DNA from: Allomuricauda sp.
GTDB taxonomy: Bacteria; Bacteroidota; Bacteroidia; Flavobacteriales; Flavobacteriaceae
NCBI RefSeq assembly: GCF_028280385.1
Contig: NZ_JANQLX010000002.1
Location: 124,001-188,000 of the forward strand
Length of the DNA stretch: 64,000 nucleotides
Direction: 5' to 3'
Positions 43,768 to 52,997 of this stretch are shown in pieces (within the stretch, counting starts at the first letter, position 1; each line of letters opens with the position of its first letter). The notes below the pieces were generated by a model, which was not told where the DNA came from, ran no database searches, and saw only the letters and a program-made list of their open reading frames with translations. The translations under genes were made by a program, and so were the position numbers.

Positions 43768-44613
43768 ATGACCGAGACACCTAATTGGCAAACCGCCATA
43801 GAATTTGAGGATATTACCTATATGAAGAGCGATGGCGTGGCGAGAATTGCCTTTAATCGTCCAAACGTCCGCAACGCCTTTAGACCCAAAACCACAAGTG
43901 AATTGTACAAGGCATTTTATGATGCCCAGGAAGATACGTCCATAGGTGTTATCTTGCTTTCCGCAGAAGGGCCTTCTACCAAAGATGGCAAATGGGCCTT
44001 TTGTAGTGGAGGCGATCAAAAGGCCAGGGGACATCAGGGATATGTAGGTGAAGATGGTTATCACAGACTCAATATTCTTGAGGTCCAACGGCTAATTCGT
44101 TTTATGCCAAAGGTTGTGATAGCTGTGGTTCCCGGATGGGCTGTGGGCGGAGGACATAGTCTTCATGTTGTCTGCGATATGACCCTGGCCAGTAAAGAGC
44201 ACGCAATTTTTAAACAGACCGATGCGGATGTGACCAGCTTTGATGGGGGTTATGGCTCTGCATATTTGGCTAAGATGGTGGGTCAGAAGAAAGCCAGGGA
44301 AATTTTCTTTTTGGGCAGGAATTATTCCGCACAAGAAGCTTATGAAATGGGGATGGTCAATGCCGTTGTTCCACACGAGGAGTTGGAGGCCACGGCATAC
44401 CAATGGGCCCAAGAGGTCCTGGCAAAGTCCCCAACTTCCATTAAAATGCTAAAGTTTGCCATGAATCTTACTGATGATGGCATGGTAGGGCAGCAAGTCT
44501 TTGCAGGGGAAGCCACGCGCTTGGCATACATGACCGAAGAGGCGAAAGAAGGAAGAAATGCCTTTTTGGAGAAACGCAAGCCCAATTTTGGCAAGAATAA
44601 TTGGATACCGTAG
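43768..44613 (+). CDS. menB: 1,4-dihydroxy-2-naphthoyl-CoA synthase
   Basis: A crotonase-fold enzyme of 281 residues. Characteristic segments: RNAFRPKTTSELYKAFYDAQ, AFCSGGDQKARG (oxyanion loop), PGWAVGGGHSLHVVCDMTLAS, KQTDADVTSFDGGYGSAYLA and the C-terminal FLEKRKPNF. It closes the second ring of menaquinone by cyclising o-succinylbenzoyl-CoA. Other men genes are not in the window. It is monocistronic, with its own promoter element and the downstream bidirectional terminator. Confidence 0.96.
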   Translation: MTETPNWQTAIEFEDITYMKSDGVARIAFNRPNVRNAFRPKTTSELYKAFYDAQEDTSIGVILLSAEGPSTKDGKWAFCSGGDQKARGHQGYVGEDGYHRLNILEVQRLIRFMPKVVIAVVPGWAVGGGHSLHVVCDMTLASKEHAIFKQTDADVTSFDGGYGSAYLAKMVGQKKAREIFFLGRNYSAQEAYEMGMVNAVVPHEELEATAYQWAQEVLAKSPTSIKMLKFAMNLTDDGMVGQQVFAGEATRLAYMTEEAKEGRNAFLEKRKPNFGKNNWIP

Positions 44614-44917
44614 TCAATGCACGGCTAATTCAATGTTGAATTGTCATGCGGGTGTAAAGATGGGTTCTTACCACTTTGCGCAATTGGTCGCAATAATTCT
44701 TAACATACGGGTCGAACAACCCAAACAGACCCAAACTAAAAAGAGCCTTGCCACTTGGGTCAAGACTCTTTTACGAGAACACTATATGAAAATGAAAAAA
44801 TTTACTTACGTAATTATTACATTGTAAATGTACCACCAGTGTCCCCGTAAAGGAAATTATTGTTGTGAAGTGGCCTTTTGTTGTGGTTAGCCCGTTATTT
44901 TGGCATGTTTCATCGAT
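44614..44917. other. Intergenic region between menB and the serine hydrolase
   Basis: Just over 300 nt between convergent genes. It holds the terminator at 44739-44772 and a 13-codon frame (44786-44827) that begins like a secretory signal but stops immediately. I see no further gene, RNA or repeat. Confidence 0.6.
44739..44772 (+). terminator. Bidirectional terminator between menB and the serine hydrolase gene
   Basis: AAAAGAG (44739-44745) pairs with CTCTTTT (44766-44772), continued by CTTG/CAAG after one C-A mismatch, with a 10-nt loop. A runs on the left and T runs on the right allow termination in both directions, which fits the convergent neighbours. Confidence 0.8.
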
Positions 44918-46252
44918 TTACTGCACACTTTTTACCACGGCGGATAAAAACCCGTTTACGTCAAATTCGGGTTCCTCGGCCAATCCGGTACGCACTACCA
45001 CCAGGTTTTTGGAAGGGATAACAAACACATATTGCCCTTGATATCCGTTGCAGGAGAATAAATCCTTGGGCACATCTGGGTATTTTCCACCGGCATTCAA
45101 CCAAAAATGGGCACCATACTGATCTTCAGAATTTTGTGTGGGCTCGGTAATATAGTCCACCCAGGATCCATCAAAAATTTGTTCCCCGTTCCAAAATCCT
45201 CGGTCCAAATACAACTGACCAAACCTGCCCCAATCCCTGGTGCTGGCCCAAGAATAGGAAGAACCTACATAGTTTCCTTCCAGGTCAGCCTCAAGTACCA
45301 TGGAATACATGCCAATTTTGTCAATAAACGATTGGTACGGAAAGTCCAGGTATTCTTGATGTGATCTAAATTGTTGTTTTAAGATGCCGGATAACAAATT
45401 TGTGGTCCCGGAGGAGTAGTTCCAAATTTCGGTAGGCGGTGCAATAAGTGGTTTTTCCCTTTGGGAACGGGTCATGTCGCTTTCAAGAAAGAGCATTTTG
45501 GTCACATCGGAAATAGTGGAATAATCCTCATCCCACTCCAAACCGCTTTGCATTCTTAGCAAATGGTTCAATGTGATCTTCTTACGGTCATCCGCTTCCC
45601 ATTCGGTAATGGGAGCGGGCCAATCCATTTGTAATATTCCTCTGTGTTCCAAGACCCCGAAACAAGTGGCCAACACACTTTTGGTCATGGACCAACCTAA
45701 AATTGGCGTGTCCTGTGTAAATCCATCTATATATTTTTCGGCTATTAGGTGGCCTTTGTACAGAACCAAAAGAGTTCTTGTTTTCTGGACTTCCTCGTTG
45801 CCAAAGGCCATGGCAACAGCTTTATTTAGCTGGTCCTGGTCAATTTCGGCAAAAACAGAGTCCACGGGAGCCGCTTGGCCATAGGGATAAGGAATGGTAT
45901 CCGTTACCTGATTTCGGTTGGGTTTTAGTTTGAATTTTTCCACATCAACCTCTCCATTGGTCAATACGGTGCCCAATCCATCCCTATACAGGGCGGTACG
46001 TTCCATTAATCCATACACGGTGGACGATGCAGATTGTACATTTTTATCCACTTCCGTTGTGGCCAGTTTTATCAACGGGACATTGTTGTCGTTTTGATTG
46101 ATTGAAGCCGGACTACGCTCCGCAACAAACACGGACGATGCCATATTTTTGGATGCGTAGCCTGAAATGATGTTCAATTTGGGATAATTAAGATATACTA
46201 CCACCCCGACAACAATGAGGAGCAGTAGCAAAATGCGCTTAAGTAGTTTCAT
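44918..46252 (-). CDS. Class C beta-lactamase-related serine hydrolase, membrane anchored
   Basis: The 444-residue product has an N-terminal membrane anchor (about 4-21) followed by a serine hydrolase domain. The nucleophile motif is SMTK (188-191) in GWSMTKSVLA; the second motif is YSS in WNYSSGTTNLLSG (the family YxN position); GLEWDEDYSTISDVTKM and NGYQGQYVFVIPS are further conserved stretches. Relatives are esterases, peptidases or beta-lactamase-like enzymes of the periplasm. The substrate cannot be read. It is divergent from the pirin gene. Confidence 0.85.
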   Translation of the reverse strand: MKLLKRILLLLLIVVGVVVYLNYPKLNIISGYASKNMASSVFVAERSPASINQNDNNVPLIKLATTEVDKNVQSASSTVYGLMERTALYRDGLGTVLTNGEVDVEKFKLKPNRNQVTDTIPYPYGQAAPVDSVFAEIDQDQLNKAVAMAFGNEEVQKTRTLLVLYKGHLIAEKYIDGFTQDTPILGWSMTKSVLATCFGVLEHRGILQMDWPAPITEWEADDRKKITLNHLLRMQSGLEWDEDYSTISDVTKMLFLESDMTRSQREKPLIAPPTEIWNYSSGTTNLLSGILKQQFRSHQEYLDFPYQSFIDKIGMYSMVLEADLEGNYVGSSYSWASTRDWGRFGQLYLDRGFWNGEQIFDGSWVDYITEPTQNSEDQYGAHFWLNAGGKYPDVPKDLFSCNGYQGQYVFVIPSKNLVVVRTGLAEEPEFDVNGFLSAVVKSVQ

Positions 46253-46299
46253 GGGAAGATTTATTGTAAATTTCTGGAACTAATATAAACAATTACATT

Positions 46300-47181
46300 A
46301 TGTCCAACATCGGGTTGATTATTGAAGAGAGAAGTCGGGATATTGGGGATTTTTTGGTGGGTAGATTGATTCCATTTCGAAAGAAGCGAATGATAGGCCC
46401 CTTCATTTTCATTGACCATATGGGCCCTACAACCCTTGGTCCCACAAAATATATGGACGTTGATCAACATCCACACATTGGACTGTCCACATTGACATAT
46501 TTATTTGAAGGTGAAGTAACCCATCGCGATAGTTTGGGCACTGAACAATTGATCAAGCCGGGGTCAGTGAATTGGATGACAGCGGGTAGTGGGGTTTCAC
46601 ATACGGAAAGAACCCCGGAAAACCTGAGAAACGGGAAGGTGTTTAAAGCCCAGGGATATCAAATTTGGGTGGCACTGCCCAAAAATCTGGAGGATATGGA
46701 ACCTTCTTTTCATCATATTCCAGCCGAGGAATTGCCCCGTTGGGAAGAGGATGGTGCGTCTTTCACCTTGGTAGCAGGGGAGGGCTATGGTCTAAAATCA
46801 CCCGTTCCCACCTATTCCCCTCTTTTTATGTTGGAAATCAAGACCACGGGGGAATATCAACTTAATGTTCATGGAAAGCTCAAAGGTGAAATTGGCATTT
46901 GCATTGATAATGGTGCGATTACCGCCTGTGGCGAGACCATTGGGAAGGGCAATATTTTAGTCAGTAAAACAGAGGATACCTGTAATATTTTAGTGCAGCC
47001 CAACTCCCATTTATTGCTATTTGGCGGTGAAGAGTTTCCAGAGGAACGGTTCATCCATTGGAATTTTGTGTCCTCCAGCAAGGAGAAAATTGAAGCTGCA
47101 AAATCAGCATGGGTCAACAAAACATTTCCCATGATGTCCGATGACGATACCTATGTACCACTTCCACAGCAGAAAATTTAG
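46300..47181 (+). CDS. Pirin family protein
   Basis: The 293-residue product has the bicupin pattern of pirins: FIFIDHMGPTTLGP, HPHIGLSTLTYLFEGEVTHRDS with the metal-binding His residues, WMTAGSGVSHTERTPE and GYQIWVALP. Pirins bind a metal in the N-terminal cupin and have been reported as quercetinases or as regulators; the function here is open. It lies 39 nt before the 3D-domain gene, in the same direction, and may share its transcript. Confidence 0.92.
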   Translation: MSNIGLIIEERSRDIGDFLVGRLIPFRKKRMIGPFIFIDHMGPTTLGPTKYMDVDQHPHIGLSTLTYLFEGEVTHRDSLGTEQLIKPGSVNWMTAGSGVSHTERTPENLRNGKVFKAQGYQIWVALPKNLEDMEPSFHHIPAEELPRWEEDGASFTLVAGEGYGLKSPVPTYSPLFMLEIKTTGEYQLNVHGKLKGEIGICIDNGAITACGETIGKGNILVSKTEDTCNILVQPNSHLLLFGGEEFPEERFIHWNFVSSSKEKIEAAKSAWVNKTFPMMSDDDTYVPLPQQKI

Positions 47182-47219
47182 GATTACGTACCTTTAAAAC
47201 GAAGGTAACATCCTCTTGA

Positions 47220-47651
47220 TTGAAAAAGATTTGGTTCATACTATTAATATTGTGCGCCTGTGTTGAAGCATCGGATGTATCAACCACTCCTGTGCCTCGA
47301 TATGAGTGGTTGGGACTGGAAGTAACGGCATCGGCCTATAACTCCGTTTCATGGCAGACCACGGAAGAAAATCCGAATATTGCAGCATGGGGTGATACGT
47401 TAAAACCGGGCATGAAAAGTATTGCGGTTTCAAGGGATTTGATAAAATTGGGCCTTATTCATAACACCAAAGTATTGTTGGACACCTTTCCGGATACCTT
47501 TTATGTAAAGGACAAAATGAACCGAAGATGGAAAAACAGAATCGATATCTATATGGGCAACGATATTAAAATGGCGAGGGAATGGGGAAAGAAGAAATTA
47601 TTCATTTGTTATGCTATTCCCCTGGATACAATGCCCAAAACTGAAAACTGA
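47220..47651 (+). CDS. Lipoprotein with 3D domain (MltA-type beta barrel)
   Basis: The 143-residue product starts with TTG at 47220 and has a lipoprotein signal (LILCAC). The rest fits the 3D domain: WGDTLKPGMKSIAVSRDLI, VKDKMNRRWKNRIDIYMGND and WGKKKLFI, with the three conserved Asp residues in GD, KD and ID/ND. The domain occurs in lytic transglycosylases and cell-wall-binding proteins. It precedes a peptidoglycan amidase by 5 nt, which supports a cell-wall role. Confidence 0.82.
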   Translation: MKKIWFILLILCACVEASDVSTTPVPRYEWLGLEVTASAYNSVSWQTTEENPNIAAWGDTLKPGMKSIAVSRDLIKLGLIHNTKVLLDTFPDTFYVKDKMNRRWKNRIDIYMGNDIKMAREWGKKKLFICYAIPLDTMPKTEN

Positions 47652-47656
47652 ACGCT

Positions 47657-48319
47657 ATGCGAAACATTTGTGGCCTTTTCATTGTTCTTACAGCGCTTGC
47701 TTCATGCAGCACACCAAGACAAATTTTGGAAAAACCCATTGATTTTGGGGATAATCGAATTGCCCTGACCAAGGAATATTTGGAGCAGCGCTATAAAATT
47801 GTGCAAGCCACTCCAGATATTGTTCCCAAAATGATAGTGCTCCATTGGACTGCCATTCCCACCCTTGAAGGGTCCTTTGATGCTTTTAAGGAAGCAACCC
47901 TTCCCAATTGGCGGCCCGATATTAAAGGGGTCAGCGGTTTAAATGTTTCTACCCAGTTTTTGGTAGATAGGGATGGAACCATTTACCGCTTAATGCCAGA
48001 AACCACCATGGCCCGGCATGTCATTGGATTGAACCATTGTGCCATAGGCGTCGAAAATGTTGGTGGAACAGCGGATACACCCTTGACCAGGGCCCAGTTA
48101 AAGGCCAATATTTTCTTGGTACAATATCTAGCGGAAAAATATGACATCGAATATGTTATTGGGCATCACGAATACACCCTATTTGAAGAACATCCACTTT
48201 GGTTGGAGGTGGACGACGGATACCGAACAGTAAAATCCGACCCTGGGCCTGAATTCATGGAAAAAGTAAGAAAGGCCACAAAAAAATATAATTTTAAGCC
48301 CGTACCATCCGAAAAATGA
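47657..48319 (+). CDS. N-acetylmuramoyl-L-alanine amidase (amidase_2), lipoprotein
   Basis: The 220-residue product has a lipoprotein signal (LASC, Cys17) and an amidase_2 domain: KMIVLHWTAIPTLEGSF with the first zinc-ligand His, NVSTQFLVDRDGTIYRL, ARHVIGLNHCAIGVENVG with the second, and YVIGHHEYTLF near the end. It cleaves the bond between muramic acid and L-alanine in peptidoglycan. The gene lies 5 nt after the 3D-domain gene and 1 nt before the M14 peptidase gene, a compact cell-wall-related set. Confidence 0.9.
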   Translation: MRNICGLFIVLTALASCSTPRQILEKPIDFGDNRIALTKEYLEQRYKIVQATPDIVPKMIVLHWTAIPTLEGSFDAFKEATLPNWRPDIKGVSGLNVSTQFLVDRDGTIYRLMPETTMARHVIGLNHCAIGVENVGGTADTPLTRAQLKANIFLVQYLAEKYDIEYVIGHHEYTLFEEHPLWLEVDDGYRTVKSDPGPEFMEKVRKATKKYNFKPVPSEK

Positions 48320-48320
48320 C

Positions 48321-49772
48321 ATGCAGAAAAAAATAACAACCCTAGTACTAAGCTTGATTTGTTTGGGCAGTATGGCCCAGGAATCCATTACTGAAAAATT
48401 GTACGAGACCTACGGGACCTACAAAGAACCCACTCTAGACAAAAGAAGGGTGAAGCATAGTCAAATACAGCCATTGATCAATGTTTTTGATACCAACCCA
48501 AAATTTGAGGTTCAAAAGGTGGGGGAATCCATTGAGGGCCGTGATTTAAAATTGATCAGCGTAGGTTCCGGGGATCAAAATATTTTCTTGTGGTCCCAAA
48601 TGCATGGAGACGAACCAACGGCCACGCTGGCCATATTTGATATCCTAAATTTTTTGGATGCCCCTGAATTCAAATCTGAGAAGGAACAGATACTTTCCAA
48701 TTTAAAACTGCATTTTTTGCCCATGCTCAACCCGGATGGGGCAGAGGTGTATCAAAGAAGAAACACCTTGGGCATTGATATCAATAGGGATGCTCTAAGG
48801 CTTCAGTCGCCAGAAGGGCGGGTACTTAAAAGAATCCGGGATAGTCTGGATGCCAAGTTCGGTTTCAACCTGCATGATCAAAGCAAGTATTACAATGCGG
48901 AACTGACCAGCAAGCCGGCCACAATCTCTTATTTGGCAACTGCCTACAATTATGAGAAGGATATTAATGAAGTTCGGGCCAATGCCATGAAGGTGATTGT
49001 TTTTATGAACAATATCATTCAAAAATATGCGCCAGGGCAGGTGGGAAGATATAGCGATGATTTTGAGCCTAGGGCCTTCGGGGACAATATCGCCAAATGG
49101 GGCACCAGTTTAATTTTAATTGAATCTGGCGGTTACGCCAATGACGTTGAAAAACAGGAAATCAGAAAATTAAACTATACCTCTATACTTTCAGCCTTAT
49201 ATACTATAGCCAACGGAAGTTTCAAGGATATTCCCATTGCAAATTATGAGGAGATTCCCCGCAATGACCGAAAGTTATTCGACCTGAAAATTGAAAACCT
49301 CACCTATGAACTTCTGGGAAAAGATTATATCCTTGATTTGGGAATTAATCGGCAGGAAGTGGATTTAGTGGGGCACAACGACTTTTACTACAAAAGCATC
49401 ATCATGGACCAGGGCGATTTATCGACCTATTATGGGTACGAAACCTTTGATGCCACAGGATATAAAGTGGTGCCACCCTATGTATTCCAAGGCCAAAAAT
49501 CACAGTTGGGGGACATGGTTCAAACCCTAAAGAATGGGGTTGCCTATCTTTCCCACAGAAATTTGGGGCCGCATGCATTTACACCTGAACCTTTGCACCG
49601 GATGGAATTGGGCTATCAATTACCGGATTTTAAATTGGCCGTAGGCCAGAATCCCACATTTTTTCTGAAAAAGGATGGGGAAATCACCCACGCCATAATC
49701 AACGGTTTTCTATTGGATTTGTCCAAGCCATTAAACGACCAGAACTTTGGGAATGCCTTGATTTACCGTTAG
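48321..49772 (+). CDS. Secreted M14 family zinc carboxypeptidase
   Basis: The 483-residue product has a signal peptide (cleavage near residue 20) and an M14 catalytic domain in residues about 65-290. The zinc-binding motif HGDE is at 95-98, with GIDINRDALRLQSPEG and FNLHDQS supplying the third ligand and substrate pocket. About 190 further residues are beta-rich. M14 enzymes remove C-terminal residues from peptides or trim peptidoglycan stem peptides, which would fit the amidase neighbour. Its stop overlaps the convergent 55-residue gene by 4 nt. Confidence 0.88.
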   Translation: MQKKITTLVLSLICLGSMAQESITEKLYETYGTYKEPTLDKRRVKHSQIQPLINVFDTNPKFEVQKVGESIEGRDLKLISVGSGDQNIFLWSQMHGDEPTATLAIFDILNFLDAPEFKSEKEQILSNLKLHFLPMLNPDGAEVYQRRNTLGIDINRDALRLQSPEGRVLKRIRDSLDAKFGFNLHDQSKYYNAELTSKPATISYLATAYNYEKDINEVRANAMKVIVFMNNIIQKYAPGQVGRYSDDFEPRAFGDNIAKWGTSLILIESGGYANDVEKQEIRKLNYTSILSALYTIANGSFKDIPIANYEEIPRNDRKLFDLKIENLTYELLGKDYILDLGINRQEVDLVGHNDFYYKSIIMDQGDLSTYYGYETFDATGYKVVPPYVFQGQKSQLGDMVQTLKNGVAYLSHRNLGPHAFTPEPLHRMELGYQLPDFKLAVGQNPTFFLKKDGEITHAIINGFLLDLSKPLNDQNFGNALIYR

Positions 49773-49936
49773 TATCCGAATTGAATGTTCATTGCGGTAC
49801 CATAACGAAGGAGCACGACCAACATGATAAACAAAGTGCAGACGATGGAAGCGAACAGGGAAAGCACCATTCCCTTGAATCCTTTGGAAAATGGACCTAT
49901 TGCGCTATTTCTGATAATCTCTTTTACTACATCCAT
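49769..49936 (-). CDS. Small single-pass membrane protein (55 residues)
   Basis: A 56-codon frame on the minus strand, found by hand: MDVVKEIIRNSAIGPFSKGF, a hydrophobic segment (LSLFASIVCTLFIMLVVLL) and a short polar tail ending in NIQFGY. The layout (short charged N-terminus, one membrane span) is that of a genuine small membrane protein. It overlaps the stop of the M14 gene by 4 nt in the convergent direction, and an unoccupied 168-nt leader precedes the next gene. Function unknown. Confidence 0.65.
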   Translation of the reverse strand: MDVVKEIIRNSAIGPFSKGFKGMVLSLFASIVCTLFIMLVVLLRYGTAMNIQFGY

Positions 49937-50104
49937 GACATTTAGTTTGAGTTAAATAATTTTCCATTAGTTATTGGGATGTAATTAGTTGTTGTCTGTA
50001 TGAATAGAACAACTGTTGGTCTAAAAACCCTACCTGCCGGGCAATTGGACCCACTGAAATTCCTACCTTCAAAGCTTCAAAAACAGGACCAAAAAAGAAT
50101 AAAC

Positions 50105-50704
50105 ATGAGAAAATATAGCTTAATAGCAGCATTTTTAGTGGCACTACAAATGGGTTATGCCCAAGAAACCATTGACCTTTTTAACGGAAAGGATTTGGAT
50201 GGATGGATCAACCATGGAGAGGAAAAATGGTATGTGGAAGATGGATTATTGGTTTGTGAAAGTGGTCCTAAAGGTCTTTATGGGTACTTGAGTACAGCTA
50301 AAAACTATAAAAACTTTGAACTCACACTGGAGTTTAAACAGGAAAGTGACGGAAACAGTGGGGTATTTATCCGATCCACATTTGAAGGAACCAAAGTTTC
50401 TGGCTGGCAGGTAGAGGTTGCCCCTCCAAATAGACATACTGGTGGTATCTACGAATCGTATGGACGGGGTTGGTTGATCAAGCCCGAAGCCGAAAAAGAG
50501 AAATTCCTGAAAATGGGAAAGTGGAACACCTTGAAGATAAGGGCGAACGGAGCTGAAATTACCTCATGGCTCAATGGGGAGCAGATGGTAACCATTACCG
50601 ATGAAAAAATAGGTAAGGGCGAAGGGGCCATTGCACTACAAATCCATGATGGAGGAGGCATCAAGGTGAAGTGGAGAAATATCAAATTGACCCCACTTCA
50701 ATAA
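50105..50704 (+). CDS. Secreted DUF1080 (3-keto-disaccharide hydrolase-like) protein
   Basis: From ATG 50105 (MRKYSLIAAFLVAL) the product has 199 residues with a signal peptide ending near residue 19. The frame is open from an ATG at 50000, but the signal peptide marks the later one. The body is a DUF1080 jelly roll: TIDLFNGKDLDGWINHGEE, GNSGVFIRSTFEGTKVSGWQVEV, YGRGWLIKP and IALQIHDGGGIKVKWRNIKL. The family includes 3-keto-glycoside hydrolases. It is convergent with a second DUF1080 gene. Confidence 0.85.
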   Translation: MRKYSLIAAFLVALQMGYAQETIDLFNGKDLDGWINHGEEKWYVEDGLLVCESGPKGLYGYLSTAKNYKNFELTLEFKQESDGNSGVFIRSTFEGTKVSGWQVEVAPPNRHTGGIYESYGRGWLIKPEAEKEKFLKMGKWNTLKIRANGAEITSWLNGEQMVTITDEKIGKGEGAIALQIHDGGGIKVKWRNIKLTPLQ

Positions 50705-50712
50705 CCCCAGGA

Positions 50713-51666
50713 CTACTCGTACTGCGCAGTTTTAACCTGGGTAATGGTCAGCTTTCGGAATTCTACCGGCCCATGGTCTCCTTGAATCATAATGGGACCG
50801 GGTTGCCATTCCCTACTGTCCAATGCACCCCCGGTAATTCCAGGAATGGTCTGGTCGCTAATGATTGTTTTTCCATTGGCCACTATGGTCACGCGTCTCC
50901 CTATTAAAGTAATTTCATAGGTCTGCCATTCATTGGCTGGTGAGGCTGCATTTTCATTGGGCTCCAAAAAACCATATACGCCCCCAAAATATATGTCCGA
51001 AGGTTCAAGGCCATGGTTGTCCGCAATTTGGACTTCGTACCGACCACGAAGATAAATACCGCTGTTACTACCTTCCGGATATCGAAACTCCGCATGTAAT
51101 TTAAAGTCCAAAAACTTATCGTCAGTAATTAAATTGGCTCCCGGAGTGGAATTGGTAAGAATGCCATCCTTTACCGTCCATTCGCCCTTACCGTCAGTAT
51201 GCCAACCAAATAGATTTTCACCGTTAAAAATATCTGTGGGCTCATCCCACTCTGGATTGTCATTATATGGCATTTCAGGAGATCTTACCCCTTTCCATTG
51301 GTGCACCGAACCATCCGTATAGGTCATGGTACCACTTAAGGAGTTCCCTTCCAATTTCCCTTCAATCTTCATGTCTTCACCTTCTGGCTCCCATTGTCGG
51401 GGAATGGAAAAGGAGAATCCATCTTCGGTTGCAACAACTTCAGAGATGGGTCTGGCGCTTCCATTATAGGAAACATATCTGCCAATAAGAGTGGCCGTGC
51501 CAGATTTTCTGACCTCCAACCACGACGGAACCGTTTTACCCTTAAACTCCACTTCCAAATCCCATCGCCCTTCCAGCGGACTTATTTTTTGTCCCAAAAG
51601 AACAGAGGAAATTAACATGGCTAAACAAAAACCGAGTGCAGATTTACGGGTATGGATCATGATCAA
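50713..51666 (-). CDS. DUF1080 protein with N-terminal extra domain
   Basis: The 317-residue product has a signal peptide (about 1-25), an N-terminal beta domain of about 110 residues (SPLEGRWDLEVEFKGKTVPS) and a C-terminal DUF1080 domain: DIFNGENLFGWHTDGKGEW, GSNSGIYLRGRYEVQIADNHG, ANEWQTYEITLIGRRVTIVANGK and PIMIQGDHGPVEFRKLTI. It is a paralogue of the convergent gene but not a close one, with an added domain that may bind sugar. The pair may act on the same 3-keto-sugar route. Confidence 0.85.
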   Translation of the reverse strand: MIMIHTRKSALGFCLAMLISSVLLGQKISPLEGRWDLEVEFKGKTVPSWLEVRKSGTATLIGRYVSYNGSARPISEVVATEDGFSFSIPRQWEPEGEDMKIEGKLEGNSLSGTMTYTDGSVHQWKGVRSPEMPYNDNPEWDEPTDIFNGENLFGWHTDGKGEWTVKDGILTNSTPGANLITDDKFLDFKLHAEFRYPEGSNSGIYLRGRYEVQIADNHGLEPSDIYFGGVYGFLEPNENAASPANEWQTYEITLIGRRVTIVANGKTIISDQTIPGITGGALDSREWQPGPIMIQGDHGPVEFRKLTITQVKTAQYE

Positions 51667-51733
51667 GAAAGTTTAATTTCCGGGAAAGATACAGTTAATT
51701 GGATTTATGATAAAGGATGATATTTAAAAAATA

Positions 51734-52828
51734 TCACTCACACCCACCTGTAAATCCTGTAGCATTGAATTGTGTCTGTACCGCTCCTTGCAGCCCACTA
51801 TGGGTCAGTTGGATCACTAGATTGTTTTCCCCGCTACCATCACGTTTGGGGGTACAGTATTCAAACAAATAAAAACTATTGGCCTGCTCAGAAACCCTTT
51901 GACTTATTTGGTTGAAGGTGGTCTCCAATTCTTCCTTGTTTCCTGCAAAAACACTTGCAGTGCGGCCAATGCCCTCCAAAACTTCACTATCTATTTCGGC
52001 GCCTAGTCCTATGGTAAGGAAGGATATATTTCGGTCTGCATCGGTAACTGCCTTTAAGGCGGTCTCCTCCGTATACCGGGAAGCTTGATCGGTTCCATCG
52101 GTAAATAAAACCACCGATGCGGCACCAATAATGTTATTTTGGTTATTGGCCCGAATCAGTTCCTCCGCTTTTTCAGTTGATTTTATTACTGCACCGTACA
52201 AATCCGTTGAAGGGTCGCTGCTTATATCCGAGGTTATTCCCTCAATAGCGCTGACCAACTCTGAGGAGGAGGAGGTTAGATCATTTAGTAAATGGAGTTC
52301 GTCTTCCCCATCAAACCAGTAAATGGCCATTTTAAATGATTCCGTTTCAGGGGAGGGCATCACATTGTTTATAAAACTTGTGGATGCTGACTTGAGCTCA
52401 TCCAGACTATTCTCCAACACACTATTGCTCAAGTCCAAAATCAATAAGGTGTTGTTGTTGAACACCTGTGAATTTGGCGAGATCCTTGCCAAGGATTCAG
52501 ATGAGGAAATGGTATTGAAACAGTCATCGTTACGGCCTTGCTCATAAATGGTAAACTGACTGGCGGTCAGTCCTGAAATGGGATTTCCAGCAACATCAGA
52601 TACCCTAAAAAGAATGGAAATCTTACTAGGGGGCGTGGTAAACTGATCTTGAATGGACAACAAAAGTTCGTTGTCATCAAAACCCAGACAGTCATCGGGT
52701 TCCTTGCCTTCACCCAGTTCACCTAAATTTAAATCAAAACTTACATCGTCATCGGCGTTGCCGCAGGAAAATAAAACAAGGGAGATTACAAATATGGAAA
52801 TGTATTTCGAAAGAATTTTCATTTTCAA
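51734..52828 (-). CDS. VWA domain lipoprotein
   Basis: The 364-residue product has a lipoprotein signal (LVLFSC, Cys22), an N-terminal beta domain, and a VWA domain with MIDAS DLSNS and a C-terminal FTDGTDQASRY loop. The acidic, Ser-rich segments suggest a surface protein. Function is unknown; surface VWA lipoproteins may bind metal-dependent ligands or matrix. A promoter is not evident; the 169-nt divergent gap to the [2Fe-2S] gene is AT-rich. Confidence 0.82.
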   Translation of the reverse strand: MKMKILSKYISIFVISLVLFSCGNADDDVSFDLNLGELGEGKEPDDCLGFDDNELLLSIQDQFTTPPSKISILFRVSDVAGNPISGLTASQFTIYEQGRNDDCFNTISSSESLARISPNSQVFNNNTLLILDLSNSVLENSLDELKSASTSFINNVMPSPETESFKMAIYWFDGEDELHLLNDLTSSSSELVSAIEGITSDISSDPSTDLYGAVIKSTEKAEELIRANNQNNIIGAASVVLFTDGTDQASRYTEETALKAVTDADRNISFLTIGLGAEIDSEVLEGIGRTASVFAGNKEELETTFNQISQRVSEQANSFYLFEYCTPKRDGSGENNLVIQLTHSGLQGAVQTQFNATGFTGGCE

Positions 52829-52997
52829 AAGTTTGAGGTTCTGATTGCTAAACGCTCATTTTTTTTGAAAAGTATGCCCGATTTTCACTTAAGCTTTAAA
52901 GAAAAGTTAAAAAAAATACCCTCTTGTTAAAAAAAGACCATTCCGTTCATTTTTTGGTAACTTCAACAGAAATCTTCTGAAATCAATTGAATAAACT

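Noticed and set aside
44786..44827. 13-codon frame MKMKKFTYVIITL after menB
   Set aside because: It looks like the start of a signal peptide but stops at once. It may be the relic of a lost lipoprotein gene; not enough to call a gene.
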